Assembly: GCF_019799965.1 (NCBI RefSeq)
Contig: NZ_JABGCJ010000012.1
Coordinates: forward strand, 1 to 43,451
Reading direction: 5' to 3'
DNA from: Modestobacter italicus
GTDB lineage: Bacteria > Actinomycetota > Actinomycetes > Mycobacteriales > Geodermatophilaceae
DNA: 43,451 bases
The position numbers and the translations under genes were made by a program. Below, piece after piece: positions 1 to 8,261 of this stretch. The first letter of the stretch is position 1, and each line of letters opens with the position of its first letter. The notes beneath the pieces are model-generated. The model was not told the DNA's origin, ran no database searches, and saw only the letters and a list, made by a program, of their open reading frames with translations.

Positions 1-686
1 TAGCGCTTGGCCAGGGAGACGACCAGGCGGAGGTTGGCCTCCAGCAGGTGGTTCTTGGCGCGCTCGCCGTCGCGGACGATCCAGTTGAGGTCGCGGCGCA
101 TCTGCGGGGAGAGCTTCTGGCCCTCCTCCTCGACCTGGCGCAGCCGCTCGGCGCCGTAGAGCCCGGCCTCGATCCGCTTGGCGAGGTCGACCTCCTCCTC
201 GGCGGTGAGCAGCGCGACCTTGCCGATCTGCTTGAGGTAGGCGCGGACGGAGTCGGCGGAGGCGGTGAGCTCGGCGTCCTTGCGGGCCTGCCGCAGCGCC
301 TCGGACTCCTCCTCGTCGTCCCACTCGAAGCCCTCGCCGCCCTCGGCGTCCTTCTCGTCGGTCTCGGCGACGGCGACGCCGTCCTTGCCGGTCACGACCG
401 TCTCGTCGAGCTTGAGGCCCGCGGCGCCACCGTCGACCACCGCGACGGCCGCGCCGTCGGAGGCGACCGCCGTCAGCACGGTGCCCTCGCCGGTGCCCGG
501 GGAGGGGGTGATCGTGGGCTTGCGGGAGGCCGCCTTCTTCGCCGGGGCCTTCTTGGCCGGGGCCTTCTTGGCTGCCGTGGTCACCGGGGCAGTGGACGAC
601 GGGGCGCTGGAGCGGGCGGCGACCGTCCGGCTGCGACTCGTGCTGCTCACCGTGGTTGCGTCCGGTCCTGGCTGGTCGGCGGGCAC
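1..686 (-). CDS. sigA: Principal RNA polymerase sigma factor, N-terminal part (cut by window edge)
   Basis: This is the housekeeping sigma-70 factor that directs RNA polymerase to most promoters. Only the first ~228 codons are present. Reading leftwards, an Ala/Lys-rich N-terminus with repeated AKKAP units leads to an acidic stretch ([11 protein letters not shown]). Region 1.2 follows ([21 protein letters not shown]), and region 2 begins with the hallmark [12 protein letters not shown] at the window edge. I chose the GTG at 686 because GGAAGG lies 7 nt upstream; an in-frame GTG at 650 is the alternative and has a poorer ribosome binding site. The next gene in the same direction is ppgK, as in mycobacteria. 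The identity is sure and the exact start moderately so. Confidence 0.95.
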   Translation of the reverse strand, partial: MPADQPGPDATTVSSTSRSRTVAARSSAPSSTAPVTTAAKKAPAKKAPAKKAASRKPTITPSPGTGEGTVLTAVASDGAAVAVVDGGAAGLKLDETVVTGKDGVAVAETDEKDAEGGEGFEWDDEEESEALRQARKDAELTASADSVRAYLKQIGKVALLTAEEEVDLAKRIEAGLYGAERLRQVEEEGQKLSPQMRRDLNWIVRDGERAKNHLLEANLRLVVSLAKR

Positions 687-876
687 TCAGGTTCCTTCCC
701 GTACTACTGCGGTGCGTTCCTCGAGGACCGTGTGGCCCGCGGGCAGCGGCCCTGCCCGCCGCCCGGACCGCAGTGGCCCACCGATGAGCCCGGCGGGGCG
801 ACACACCGGAGGTGTTTCACCGTGCTGGGAACCGGGGATGACCTGCTGGCTGAGGAGCGGCGCGTGGGGCGTTCCC

Positions 877-904
877 ATTGTAACGACGAGCACGTCCTGG
901 TCCA
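877..904 (-). promoter_or_regulatory. Probable sigma-A promoter of sigA
   Basis: On the minus strand there is a TGGACC -35 (904-899), a 16-nt spacer and a near-consensus TACAAT -10 (882-877). Transcription would start near 870, giving sigA a leader of about 185 nt that contains a GGGCAG-5 nt-CTGCCC hairpin (741-757). This is the best -10 hexamer seen in the window. Confidence 0.55.
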
Positions 905-947
905 CCGGTTCCGGGCCAGGACCGGTCCGGTGACCTGCACGGTCCGT

Positions 948-984
948 CCCGCCGGGGGTGCCGGTCGCGGCCCCGCCCGGCGGG
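948..984 (-). terminator. Possible ppgK terminator hairpin
   Basis: The 9-bp perfect inverted repeat CCCGCCGGG (948-956) / CCCGGCGGG (976-984) has a 19-nt loop and lies just past the ppgK stop codon. There is no U-tract. The long loop keeps confidence low. Confidence 0.4.
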
Positions 985-992
985 AGCCGGCG

Positions 993-1736
<744 letters not shown>

Positions 1737-1742
1737 GGGGGG

Positions 1743-1748
1743 AGGCTA
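1743..1748 (-). promoter_or_regulatory. -10 box of ppgK, leaderless type
   Basis: TAGCCT on the minus strand ends exactly 6 nt before the ppgK GTG, so the start codon would lie at or next to the transcription start. No good -35 hexamer is visible. Confidence 0.5.
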
Positions 1749-1795
1749 GCGACCCGTCGACCGGACGGCGCGCAGGTCCGGCAGGATCCGGGTCC

Positions 1796-2647
1796 GTGAC
1801 CACCTCCGGCACCACCGCGTCCACGTCCGGCAGCCCCGCTCCGGACCTGTCCACCGAGCTCCTCGAGCTGGCCCGGGCCACCGCCGAGGAGGCGGCGGCC
1901 TTGGTCGGCGCAGGGCGCAGCAGTGCCGCCGAGGAGGTGGACACGAAGTCCAGCCCGGTCGACGTGGTGACCGCCGTGGACAAGGCGAGCGAGGCGCTGA
2001 TCGTGCGGCGGCTGCTGGCGGCCCGGCCCGACGACGGGGTGCTGGGGGAGGAGGGGGCCGCCACCGAGGGCACCAGCGGTGTCCGCTGGGTCGTCGACCC
2101 GATCGACGGCACGGTCAACTTCCTCTACGGCCTGCCCGCCTACGCGATCTCCATCGCCGGCCAGGTCGACGGGCGCACCGAGGTCGGCGTGGTGCTCAAC
2201 GTCGGCAACGGGGAGCTCTTCACCGCGGTCCGGGGCCAGGGGGCCTGGCTGACCGCGCCCGGTGCAGCTGCCATGCAGCTGCACGGCAGCGCGCCGGTGT
2301 CCCTGGAGCAGACCCTGGTGGCCACCGGGTTCGGCTACCGGGTGGAGCAGCGCCGGGCCCAGGGCGCCGTCGTGGCCCAGCTGCTGCCCGAGGTCCGCGA
2401 CATCCGCCGGTGGGGCTGCGCGTCGCTGGACCTGTGCGCCGCGGCCGCCGGGCGGGTCGACGCCTACTACGAGCTGGACCTCAAGCCGTGGGACCACGCC
2501 GCGGGCGCGCTGATCGCGGCCGAGGCCGGCCTGGTCGTCACCGGCACGGCTGGCCGGCCGTTCGCCGAGCCGATGGCGGTCGCCGCGGCACCGTCGGTGG
2601 CCGGGCCGCTCGTCGAGCTGCTGGACCGGCTGCACGCCGCCGGTTGA
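1796..2647 (+). CDS. suhB: Inositol monophosphatase family protein
   Basis: A 283-aa Mg2+-dependent sugar phosphatase that would hydrolyse inositol-1-phosphate (inositol supply for phosphatidylinositol or mycothiol) or related phosphates. The metal-binding motif DPIDGTVNF begins at residue 101, and the C-terminal metal motif WDHAAGALIAAEAG is also present. The upstream acidic residue of the fold lies in the LGEEG segment near residue 85. The start is GTG at 1796, 59 nt from the divergent ppgK start. The gene converges with cei; their stop codons are only 39 nt apart and share a hairpin. The family is certain. Which phosphate ester is the physiological substrate cannot be told from sequence. 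Confidence 0.92.
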   Translation: MTTSGTTASTSGSPAPDLSTELLELARATAEEAAALVGAGRSSAAEEVDTKSSPVDVVTAVDKASEALIVRRLLAARPDDGVLGEEGAATEGTSGVRWVVDPIDGTVNFLYGLPAYAISIAGQVDGRTEVGVVLNVGNGELFTAVRGQGAWLTAPGAAAMQLHGSAPVSLEQTLVATGFGYRVEQRRAQGAVVAQLLPEVRDIRRWGCASLDLCAAAAGRVDAYYELDLKPWDHAAGALIAAEAGLVVTGTAGRPFAEPMAVAAAPSVAGPLVELLDRLHAAG

Positions 2648-2689
2648 CCCCGGACGCCCGTCCTCGCCAGGGGGCGGGCACGAGGGTCA
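2645..2689. terminator. Shared terminator hairpin between suhB and cei
   Basis: A dyad whose outer arms are the two stop-codon regions: TGACCC (2645-2650) pairs with GGGTCA (2684-2689), with inner arms GCCCG (2656-2660) / CGGGC (2675-2679). It would serve both convergent genes. There is no U-tract. Confidence 0.45.
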
Positions 2690-3238
2690 GCAGGAGGCTG
2701 CCTCGGCCTCCTGGGCCGGGGCGAGGGCGGCCGCGACGTCCTCCGCCGAGGCCAGCCCGGCGAAGTCCGGCCCGAGGACGACGTCGACCACGGTGGTCGC
2801 CCGGGTGTCGCGGCGCTCGGTGGCCTGCGGCAGGTACAGCTGGACGTAGTCGGCCACCCCGCCGCCGGCCGGTCCGTACCGGAGTTCACCGACGCCGGTG
2901 ACCTCGTGGTCGCTCTGGTCGTTGGCGATCTCCTGGACGACGAAGCCGAGGGACTGCAGCTGCGCGGCGACCTCTCCGGCCCGGCCGCCGACGTCGCTGG
3001 CGTTGAACACCCGCAGGGTCACCGTCGCGGGGTCCAGGGCCTCGGGCGCGTTCTCGGCGCTGCTGCACGCGGCGGCCTGTGCCTCCTCGCGGGCCCGCTC
3101 GTCACCGAGCACGTTCCACCACACCGCGAGCGCGGCCAGCGCCAGCACGAGCAGGAACACCAGTGCGGGCAGGGGACGGCGGTTCCGCGGCCGGTCGGCT
3201 GGCCGCCGGGTGCCGGTCTCGCTCGCGGTCTCGGTCAC
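2687..3238 (-). CDS. cei: Cei-like envelope protein with LytR_C domain
   Basis: A 183-aa membrane-anchored protein. A short basic cytoplasmic tail is followed by one transmembrane helix (about residues 23-44) and an extracytoplasmic LytR C-terminal (LytR_C) domain from about residue 72, with the typical VTLRVFNASDVGGRAGEVAAQ start. In mycobacteria the syntenic gene Rv2700 (cei) supports cell-envelope integrity; that function is transferred here by family and gene order. The GTG at 3238 is the most upstream in-frame start and has GAGGA 5 nt before it. A short upstream ORF overlaps this start by GTGA. The last two codons form a C-terminal Ser-Cys. Confidence 0.85.
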   Translation of the reverse strand: MTETASETGTRRPADRPRNRRPLPALVFLLVLALAALAVWWNVLGDERAREEAQAAACSSAENAPEALDPATVTLRVFNASDVGGRAGEVAAQLQSLGFVVQEIANDQSDHEVTGVGELRYGPAGGGVADYVQLYLPQATERRDTRATTVVDVVLGPDFAGLASAEDVAAALAPAQEAEAASC

Positions 3239-3270
3239 TGGGTCCTCACGGCGGCGGCGAGCACGTACAC
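3235..3270 (-). CDS. Candidate 11-codon leaderless upstream ORF of cei
   Basis: A GTG at 3270 opens a frame of 11 codons (MYVLAAAVRTQ) whose TGA overlaps the cei start as GTGA. A TAGGGT box ends 7 nt before the GTG, the same spacing as the other leaderless genes in this window. The cei Shine-Dalgarno (GAGGA) lies inside the last codons of this ORF. It may couple translation of cei rather than make a useful peptide. Evidence is positional only. Confidence 0.4.
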   Translation of the reverse strand: MYVLAAAVRTQ

Positions 3271-3277
3271 GGAGGCG

Positions 3278-3283
3278 ACCCTA
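3278..3283 (-). promoter_or_regulatory. -10 box upstream of cei
   Basis: TAGGGT on the minus strand, 7 nt before the GTG of the short upstream ORF and about 40 nt before the cei start codon. Confidence 0.45.
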
Positions 3284-3299
3284 GCGGCGGGCGCACCCG

Positions 3300-4346
3300 C
3301 TACAGCGCACCGTCCTCGAGCGCGGCGCGTCCCAGTTCCACGCAGGGGTCGATCTTGTCCGCATAGCCCGTGGTGTCCTTGCCGGCCATCGCCCCGGCCT
3401 TGGACCGGGCGACGATCCCGGCGACGATCGCGGCGAACTTGAAGTAGGCGAAGCCCACGTACCAGTTCAGGTCGGACAGGTCGGCGCCGCTCCGGGTGGC
3501 GTACCGCTCGGCCAGCTCCAGCCGGGTGGGGAAGCCCGGGAGGGTGGTCACCGAGGACACCGACACCGCGCGGTCCTCGCCGGCCTGCGGCCAGTAGACG
3601 AAGAGCATCCCCAGGTCGGTGAGCGGGTCACCGAGGGTCGACATCTCCCAGTCCAGGACGGCGCGCACCCGGCCGGGGGTCTCCGGGTCGAGCAGGCAGT
3701 TGTCCAGCCGGTAGTCGCCGTGGGTGATCCCGCTGCGCTGCGACGCCGGCACCGTCTCGGCCAGCCGCGCGGCGAGCGCGTCGAGAGCGGGCCGGTCGGC
3801 GTCCCGGGTGGCGTCCCACTGCTTGGTCCAGCGGCGCACCTGCCGCTCGAGGAAGCCCTCCGGCCGGCCGAAGTCCGACAACCCCACCGCGGCCGGGTCG
3901 ACCGCGTGCAGGTCGGCGAGCACGTCCATCAGCCCGTCGGCGACCGCCCGGCGCTGCGCCGGGGCGTCGGCGTACCCCGGGGGGAGCTCGGCAGCCACGT
4001 GCACGCCCACCACCCGCTCCATCACGTAGAACGGGGCGCCGAGCACCGAGGTGTCGGTGGCCAGGTGCAGCGTGCGCGGCACCGGCACGGACGTGCCGGC
4101 CAGCGCGGAGACCACCCGGTGCTCGCGCACCATGTCGTGCGCGGTGGCCAGCACGGCGCCCGTCGGCGGGCGGCGCAGGATGACCGCGTCGTCCTGGGGT
4201 GCCCCCTCGGGGGTCACCACGTAGGTGAGGTTGGACATGCCCGCGGCGATCAGCTCGACGCGCACCGACCGCCACTTCTCGTCGCCGAGAGCGGTCGCCA
4301 GGTAGGGCCCGACGACCCCCGGATCAGCACCCACTGGAGTCGCCAC
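3300..4346 (-). CDS. APH-family phosphotransferase (acyl-CoA dehydrogenase-associated type)
   Basis: A 348-aa kinase-fold protein. The catalytic Brenner motif reads [13 protein letters not shown] and the metal-binding motif [17 protein letters not shown], as in the aminoglycoside phosphotransferase/choline-kinase superfamily. The subgroup with [10 protein letters not shown] near the N-terminus is often found beside acyl-CoA dehydrogenases, where hydroxyacyl-CoA phosphorylation has been proposed; no such partner is adjacent here. The start is GTG 4346, with a TACCCT box exactly 6 nt upstream; a much longer open frame reads further upstream but is not coding. This gene interrupts the otherwise conserved cei-DUF4193 neighbourhood, so it may be a lineage-specific insertion. 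Substrate unknown; drug resistance is not implied. Confidence 0.85.
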   Translation of the reverse strand: MATPVGADPGVVGPYLATALGDEKWRSVRVELIAAGMSNLTYVVTPEGAPQDDAVILRRPPTGAVLATAHDMVREHRVVSALAGTSVPVPRTLHLATDTSVLGAPFYVMERVVGVHVAAELPPGYADAPAQRRAVADGLMDVLADLHAVDPAAVGLSDFGRPEGFLERQVRRWTKQWDATRDADRPALDALAARLAETVPASQRSGITHGDYRLDNCLLDPETPGRVRAVLDWEMSTLGDPLTDLGMLFVYWPQAGEDRAVSVSSVTTLPGFPTRLELAERYATRSGADLSDLNWYVGFAYFKFAAIVAGIVARSKAGAMAGKDTTGYADKIDPCVELGRAALEDGAL

Positions 4347-4691
4347 GGCGGCAGGGTAGCCTCTGGCGCTCCCACGCTCGGCCGGCCTCCCGGCGACTCG
4401 ATGTGTCGGCCTGCAGCAGGCGGGCACAAACGGGGGCCTGACGGCGTTGGGCGGCTGGCCGGACTGCAGCGGAGGACGCCGGGGCGACCGGGACGGCGAT
4501 CTGCCGACCCGACCGCGCCGCACCGTCGACCGCACGACCGAGCCAAACCGGCCAGGGGCCCAGCAGGGGACCCCGGCCGGCGACTGACCCCCGGCCGCCG
4601 AGGCGGCCGGCACCACCGCCGCCGGCGCCTCGGCGCCGACGGCAGACGAGCGGGCCGTGCGCCCGCGACGAGACGAGAGAAGGGGCACACC
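4347..4691. other. Divergent intergenic region upstream of DUF4193 gene
   Basis: 345 nt with no gene. It has the minus-strand TACCCT box at its left end. Near the right end are two strong dyads that would sit in the leader of the DUF4193 gene: CCGGCCGCC-GA-GGCGGCCGG (4591-4610) and CGGCGCC-TC-GGCGCCG (4623-4638). I could not pick a plus-strand promoter. Confidence 0.55.
4353..4358 (-). promoter_or_regulatory. -10 box of the phosphotransferase, leaderless type
   Basis: TACCCT on the minus strand, 6 nt before the GTG at 4346. It fixes the start choice. Confidence 0.5.
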
Positions 4692-4991
4692 ATGGCCACC
4701 GACTACGACGCCCCCCGCCGCAACGAGACCGACGAGCTCGGCGAGGACTCGCTGGAAGAGCTCAAGGCCCGCCGGGCCGAGGCCCAGTCGTCCTCGGTCG
4801 ACGTCGACGAGACCGACTTCAACGAGAACCTCGAGCTCCCCGGTGCGGACCTGTCCAACGAGGAGCTGACCGTCCGCGTGCTGCCCAAGCAGGAGGACGA
4901 GTTCACCTGCTCCAGCTGCTTCCTGGTGCAGCACCGCAGCCGGCTGGCCGCCACCCGCGGCGACCGGCTGCTGTGCCGGGACTGCGCCTGA
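4692..4991 (+). CDS. DUF4193 family protein with C-terminal zinc ribbon
   Basis: A 99-aa acidic protein. The N-terminal two thirds are rich in Asp/Glu (TDELGEDSLEELKARR, VDVDETDFNE), and the C-terminal third holds two CxxC pairs, CSSC and CRDC, about 25 residues apart, that should bind zinc. The family (DUF4193; Rv2699c in M. tuberculosis) is conserved in actinobacteria and has no firm function. The start is ATG 4692 with AAGGGG 7 nt upstream. Gene order (cei - DUF4193 - dut) matches the mycobacterial one apart from the inserted phosphotransferase. Confidence 0.9.
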   Translation: MATDYDAPRRNETDELGEDSLEELKARRAEAQSSSVDVDETDFNENLELPGADLSNEELTVRVLPKQEDEFTCSSCFLVQHRSRLAATRGDRLLCRDCA

Positions 4992-5004
4992 TCGGCGCCG
5001 GTCG

Positions 5005-5970
5005 ATGAGCGAGCAGCCCGGCCGGTCCGGCCGGCCCCGGGACGTCCCCCCGCCGCGCCCGGTCGGCGCGACCGGGGAGCCGGTGGAGGGCGAGGTCGTC
5101 GGCGCTGACAGCGGGCTCGGCTCCGCCGCCCGCGCCCTGGCCGACGCCGTGGCCGGGCTGCTCGGCAACGGGTCGGGCCGGGACGGCGGCGCCCGCGGCT
5201 CCTCGCGGGCCGGTGCCGGCGCCCGGGCCGCGTCCGGTGTGCTCGCCGACGTCGTCGCCGCGGTCGCCGGTGCGGCCCGGTCGGCACGGTCGGACGACGG
5301 GGCGCACCGGACGACCGGGGGCTCTGACGGGGCCGCCGGTGCGGGCCGCGCCACCGGCAACGGGGCACGCAGCTGGGCCCCTGGCGGGCTGCTGACCGAC
5401 CTGCTCGACGCCGCGGCGCCCCGGCTGCCGATCCGGGACCGGGAGCGGCTGCGCCGGGCGCACCCGGGCGCCTCCGACGGCGAGATCGCCGATGCCCTGG
5501 TCGCGCGGGCGGCCCGGCTCACCGGTGCGGTCGGGGCGGCGACCGGCGGGCTGGCCGCCGCCCAGTGGTTCGCCCCGCCGTCGATGGTCGCCGTCCCGCT
5601 GGAGCTGGGGGCGCAGACGGTCCTGGTCGCCGCGGTGGAGGTCGTCCTCGTCGGCGAGCTGCACGAGCTGGCCGGCCGACCGGCGGCCGGGGACGCCCGG
5701 GAGCGCGCCGCGGCGTACCTGTCCAGCTGGACCACCCAGCGTGCGGTCGGGTCCCCGGGGCGGGGCGGGGTGTTCGCCACGATGAGCTCCGCGGGGGTGG
5801 CGGCACTGCGCCGCCGGGTCACCCGCCGGCTGGCCCGCAGCACGACGTCGATGGCCCCGCTGCTGGTGGGTGCCACGCTGGCGGCCCGCGGCAACCGCAA
5901 GGCCACCGCCGAGCTGGCCGACCGGCTGCGGTCGGACCTGCACCTGCCGCCGGCCGGCGCCGGCTCCTGA
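5005..5970 (+). CDS. Hypothetical Ala/Gly-rich helical protein
   Basis: A 321-aa protein I do not recognise. Residues 1-130 are low-complexity (Gly, Arg, Ala, Ser) and probably disordered. Residues ~130-310 look like a helical domain, with [24 protein letters not shown], then a hydrophobic segment ([23 protein letters not shown]) that could be a membrane-associated helix, and a basic C-terminal third ([17 protein letters not shown]). It starts 13 nt after the DUF4193 stop, so the two may be co-transcribed. In mycobacteria this position holds a different small membrane gene. No function is inferred. Confidence 0.75.
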   Translation: MSEQPGRSGRPRDVPPPRPVGATGEPVEGEVVGADSGLGSAARALADAVAGLLGNGSGRDGGARGSSRAGAGARAASGVLADVVAAVAGAARSARSDDGAHRTTGGSDGAAGAGRATGNGARSWAPGGLLTDLLDAAAPRLPIRDRERLRRAHPGASDGEIADALVARAARLTGAVGAATGGLAAAQWFAPPSMVAVPLELGAQTVLVAAVEVVLVGELHELAGRPAAGDARERAAAYLSSWTTQRAVGSPGRGGVFATMSSAGVAALRRRVTRRLARSTTSMAPLLVGATLAARGNRKATAELADRLRSDLHLPPAGAGS

Positions 5971-6040
5971 GCGCCTGCGCGACCGGCGCGGGGGAGACCG
6001 CCGCCCACCGGCCGCCCACCACCGGTCCGGCCCGCGCGGC

Positions 6041-6046
6041 TAGCCT
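6041..6046 (+). promoter_or_regulatory. -10 box of dut, leaderless type
   Basis: TAGCCT ends 7 nt before the dut GTG at 6054. Confidence 0.5.
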
Positions 6047-6053
6047 CGCCGCC

Positions 6054-6563
6054 GTGCCCGTACCCCCCGCCGACGACCCGGTCGACGTCCCCGTGCTGCT
6101 CACCGGTCCGGACGCCGTCGCACCGGCCTACGCGCTGCCCGGGGACGCCGGTGCCGACCTCTGCCTGGCCGAGGACGTGGAGCTCGCCCCGCACCAGCGC
6201 GCGCTGGTCGGCACCGGGGTCGCCGTGGCGATCCCGGAGGGCTTCGCCGGCTTCGTCCACCCCCGCTCGGGGCTGGCGCACCGGCTGGGCCTGAGCCTGG
6301 TCAACGCGCCGGGGACGATCGACGCCGGCTACCGGGGCGAGATCAAGGTCAACCTGGTCAACCTCGACCCCACGACCCCGCTCCGGCTGAGCCGGGGTGA
6401 CCGGGTCGCCCAGCTGGTCGTCCAGCCGGTGGTCCGCGCCCGGTTCGTCCCGGTGGCCGAGCTGCCGGTCAGCGAGCGCGGCAGCGCCGGTCACGGCTCG
6501 ACCGGTGGCGCGGTGGCGCTGGGCGCCGACAGCACTCCCTCGAGCCTGGAAGGACGGGTCTGA
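6054..6563 (+). CDS. dut: Deoxyuridine 5'-triphosphate nucleotidohydrolase (dUTPase)
   Basis: A 169-aa homotrimeric dUTPase that converts dUTP to dUMP and PPi, keeping uracil out of DNA and feeding dTMP synthesis. All five motifs are present: [11 protein letters not shown] (29-38), II PRSGLA (70-75), [21 protein letters not shown] with catalytic Asp90, [13 protein letters not shown], and [11 protein letters not shown]. Motif V has His where many bacterial enzymes have Phe, as in the mycobacterial enzyme. The start is the GTG at 6054; the frame is open further upstream, but a TAGCCT box 7 nt before this GTG and the family's length support the choice. DUF3710 follows 1 nt after the stop. Confidence 0.96.
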   Translation: MPVPPADDPVDVPVLLTGPDAVAPAYALPGDAGADLCLAEDVELAPHQRALVGTGVAVAIPEGFAGFVHPRSGLAHRLGLSLVNAPGTIDAGYRGEIKVNLVNLDPTTPLRLSRGDRVAQLVVQPVVRARFVPVAELPVSERGSAGHGSTGGAVALGADSTPSSLEGRV

Positions 6564-6564
6564 C

Positions 6565-7464
6565 ATGCCGTTCGGACGCCGACGCAACCGGATCGACCGC
6601 AGCCTCCGCGAGCGGGGCGTGCCGCCCGAGCCGCAGGTGCGGGAGCGGGAGGAGACCGCGACCAGCGGGCCGTGGGACGAGGCGGACGCGCCGCAGGACG
6701 GGCGGCCCCGCGTCGACCTGGGGGCGATGCGCGTCCCCGCGGTCGGCGGCATGGAGCTGCGGGTCGACGTGAACGCCCAGCAGCAGGTGGTCGGCGCCAG
6801 CCTGCGGATGGGGGACTCGCTGTTGCAGCTCTCGGTCTTCGCCGCTCCCCGGGCCGGTGGGCTGTGGGACGAGGTCCGGGCCGACCTCGCCCGCGGGGCC
6901 AGCGGTCAGGGTGGCCAGCTCAAGGAGGTCGACGGGCCGTTCGGCCGGGAGCTGGCCGGCTCGGTGCTGCTCACCCCCGCGGCGCCGCCCGGACAGACGG
7001 CGCCGGCAAAGCCGGTGCGCCGGCCGGCCCGCTTCCTCGGCGTCGACGGTCCCCGGTGGTTCCTGCGCGGGATGATGACCGGCCCGGCGGCCGAGTCGCC
7101 CGAGGCGGGGGCGGCGCTGGAGGCGGCGTTCCGCGAGGTCGTCGTGGTCCGCGGTCCGCAGCCGATGCCGGTGCGCGAGCAGCTCCCGCTGACGCTCCCG
7201 GCGCAGGCGGCGGAGCAGATGGCCCGGCAGCAGGCGGCCGGCCGCGCCGCCGGCCGGGCCACCGCGTCGGGGCCGGCCGTTGCCGCCCCGCGCGCGGCCG
7301 CCCCGGCCACCGCCCCTGCCTCGACCGTGCCCGGCGTCGCGTCGCCGGCTCGCGGCGGCGCGTCTCCCGCGCCGGCCAGCACCCCGCCGGCCAGTACCCC
7401 GCCGGCCAGTACCCCGCCGGCCAGCACGCCGCCCGGCAGCACGCCGCCCGGCAGCGCCGGGTGA
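6565..7464 (+). CDS. DUF3710 domain protein with Pro/Ala-rich tail
   Basis: A 299-aa protein of the actinobacterial DUF3710 family (Rv2696c-like), usually found downstream of dut. It has a basic start (MPFGRRRNRIDRS) and a core domain from about residue 45 to 205 (VDLGAMRVPAVGGMELRVDV, GVDGPRWFLRGMMTGPAA). The last ~80 residues are low-complexity Ala/Pro/Thr/Ser, ending in five ASTPP-type repeats encoded by a 15-bp tandem repeat. The start ATG is 1 nt beyond the dut stop, and the stop overlaps the next start as GTGA. Function unknown; it has no signal peptide or membrane helix. Confidence 0.88.
   Translation: MPFGRRRNRIDRSLRERGVPPEPQVREREETATSGPWDEADAPQDGRPRVDLGAMRVPAVGGMELRVDVNAQQQVVGASLRMGDSLLQLSVFAAPRAGGLWDEVRADLARGASGQGGQLKEVDGPFGRELAGSVLLTPAAPPGQTAPAKPVRRPARFLGVDGPRWFLRGMMTGPAAESPEAGAALEAAFREVVVVRGPQPMPVREQLPLTLPAQAAEQMARQQAAGRAAGRATASGPAVAAPRAAAPATAPASTVPGVASPARGGASPAPASTPPASTPPASTPPASTPPGSTPPGSAG
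7375..7449 (+). repeat. 15-bp tandem repeat, five units, coding
   Basis: Five in-frame units of GCCAGYACCCCGCCG and close variants encode ASTPP/GSTPP at the C-terminus of the DUF3710 protein. Units 2 and 3 are identical. Such a repeat is prone to copy-number change by slippage. Confidence 0.9.
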
Positions 7465-8261
7465 CCGCCGCACCGGTCGTCCACGCCTATGGGCCCGACC
7501 CGGACCAGTTCCTGGAGGTCACCCTCCCGGACTTCGAGGGAGCGGCACCGGTGGTCGTCGTCCTGCACGGTGGCTTCTGGCGGGCCCGGTACGGGATCGA
7601 GCTGGCCCGGCCGCTGGCCGCCGACCTGGCTGCCCGCGGCTGGGCGGCGGTGGCGGTCGAGTACCGCCGGGTCGGTGCCGGCGGCGGGTGGCCGGCCACC
7701 CTGGACGACGTGGCCGCCGCGCTGGACGCCCTGCCCGAGGCGCCCGGCGCAGGCCGGCTGGACCTCTCCGACGTCACCGTGGTGGGGCACTCCGCCGGTG
7801 GGCACCTGGCCGCCTGGGTGGCGGCCCGCGGCCGGCTGCCCGACGGCGCCCCCGGGGCCCGTCCTCGGGTGCCGGTCGGCGCCGTGGTGGCCCAGGCCGG
7901 GGTGCTGGACCTGGCGGCGGCCGTCGCCGCCGACCTCGGCGACGGCGCCACCGTCGATCTACTCGGGGGCACTCCGGCCGAGGTGCCCGACCGGTACGCG
8001 GTCGCCGACCCGGCCCGGCTGCTGCCCACCGGCGTGCCGGTGCTCTGCGTGCACGGCGCGCAGGACACGACCGTTCCGTTGGACCAGAGCGAGCGCTTCC
8101 GGACGGCGGGCACGGCGGCCGGGGACGCCGTGGAGGTGAGCGTCGTGCCCGGTGACCACATGGCCGTGATCGACCTCGCCGGAGAGGCCTGGCGACGCAC
8201 CGTGACGTGGTTGACGGCACGCCGGACCACGGCCCCGGACAGCACTACCCTGGGACCGTGA
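7461..8261 (+). CDS. Alpha/beta hydrolase, kynurenine-formamidase/esterase-like
   Basis: A 266-aa soluble hydrolase. The oxyanion-hole motif HGGFWRARYG lies at about residues 36-45 and the nucleophile elbow GHSAGGHLAAW near residue 110. The acid sits in HGAQDTTVPLDQ and the catalytic His in PGDHMAVID. The HGGFW type resembles the BD-FAE/kynurenine formamidase branch, but the substrate cannot be assigned. The GTG start overlaps the DUF3710 stop (GTGA), and its own stop overlaps the following OB-fold gene in the same way, so translation of the three genes is probably coupled. Confidence 0.85.
   Translation: MTAAPVVHAYGPDPDQFLEVTLPDFEGAAPVVVVLHGGFWRARYGIELARPLAADLAARGWAAVAVEYRRVGAGGGWPATLDDVAAALDALPEAPGAGRLDLSDVTVVGHSAGGHLAAWVAARGRLPDGAPGARPRVPVGAVVAQAGVLDLAAAVAADLGDGATVDLLGGTPAEVPDRYAVADPARLLPTGVPVLCVHGAQDTTVPLDQSERFRTAGTAAGDAVEVSVVPGDHMAVIDLAGEAWRRTVTWLTARRTTAPDSTTLGP
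8246..8251 (+). promoter_or_regulatory. Internal -10 box of the OB-fold gene, leaderless type
   Basis: TACCCT lies inside the 3' end of the hydrolase gene, exactly 6 nt before the GTG at 8258. Confidence 0.5.

Larger units (their letters stand above)
687..992. other. Intergenic region between ppgK and sigA
   Basis: About 306 nt with no convincing gene. It holds the sigA promoter and its long leader (687-870) and, nearer ppgK, a GC-rich inverted repeat that may end the ppgK transcript. Open frames here lack a plausible start with ribosome binding site, and I do not call them genes. Confidence 0.6.

Noticed and set aside
4347-6752. Upstream extension of the phosphotransferase frame to a protein of ~1,150 aa
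   Set aside because: The extension runs antisense to DUF4193, the 321-aa gene and dut, has no recognisable domain, and a good start with -10 box exists at 4346.
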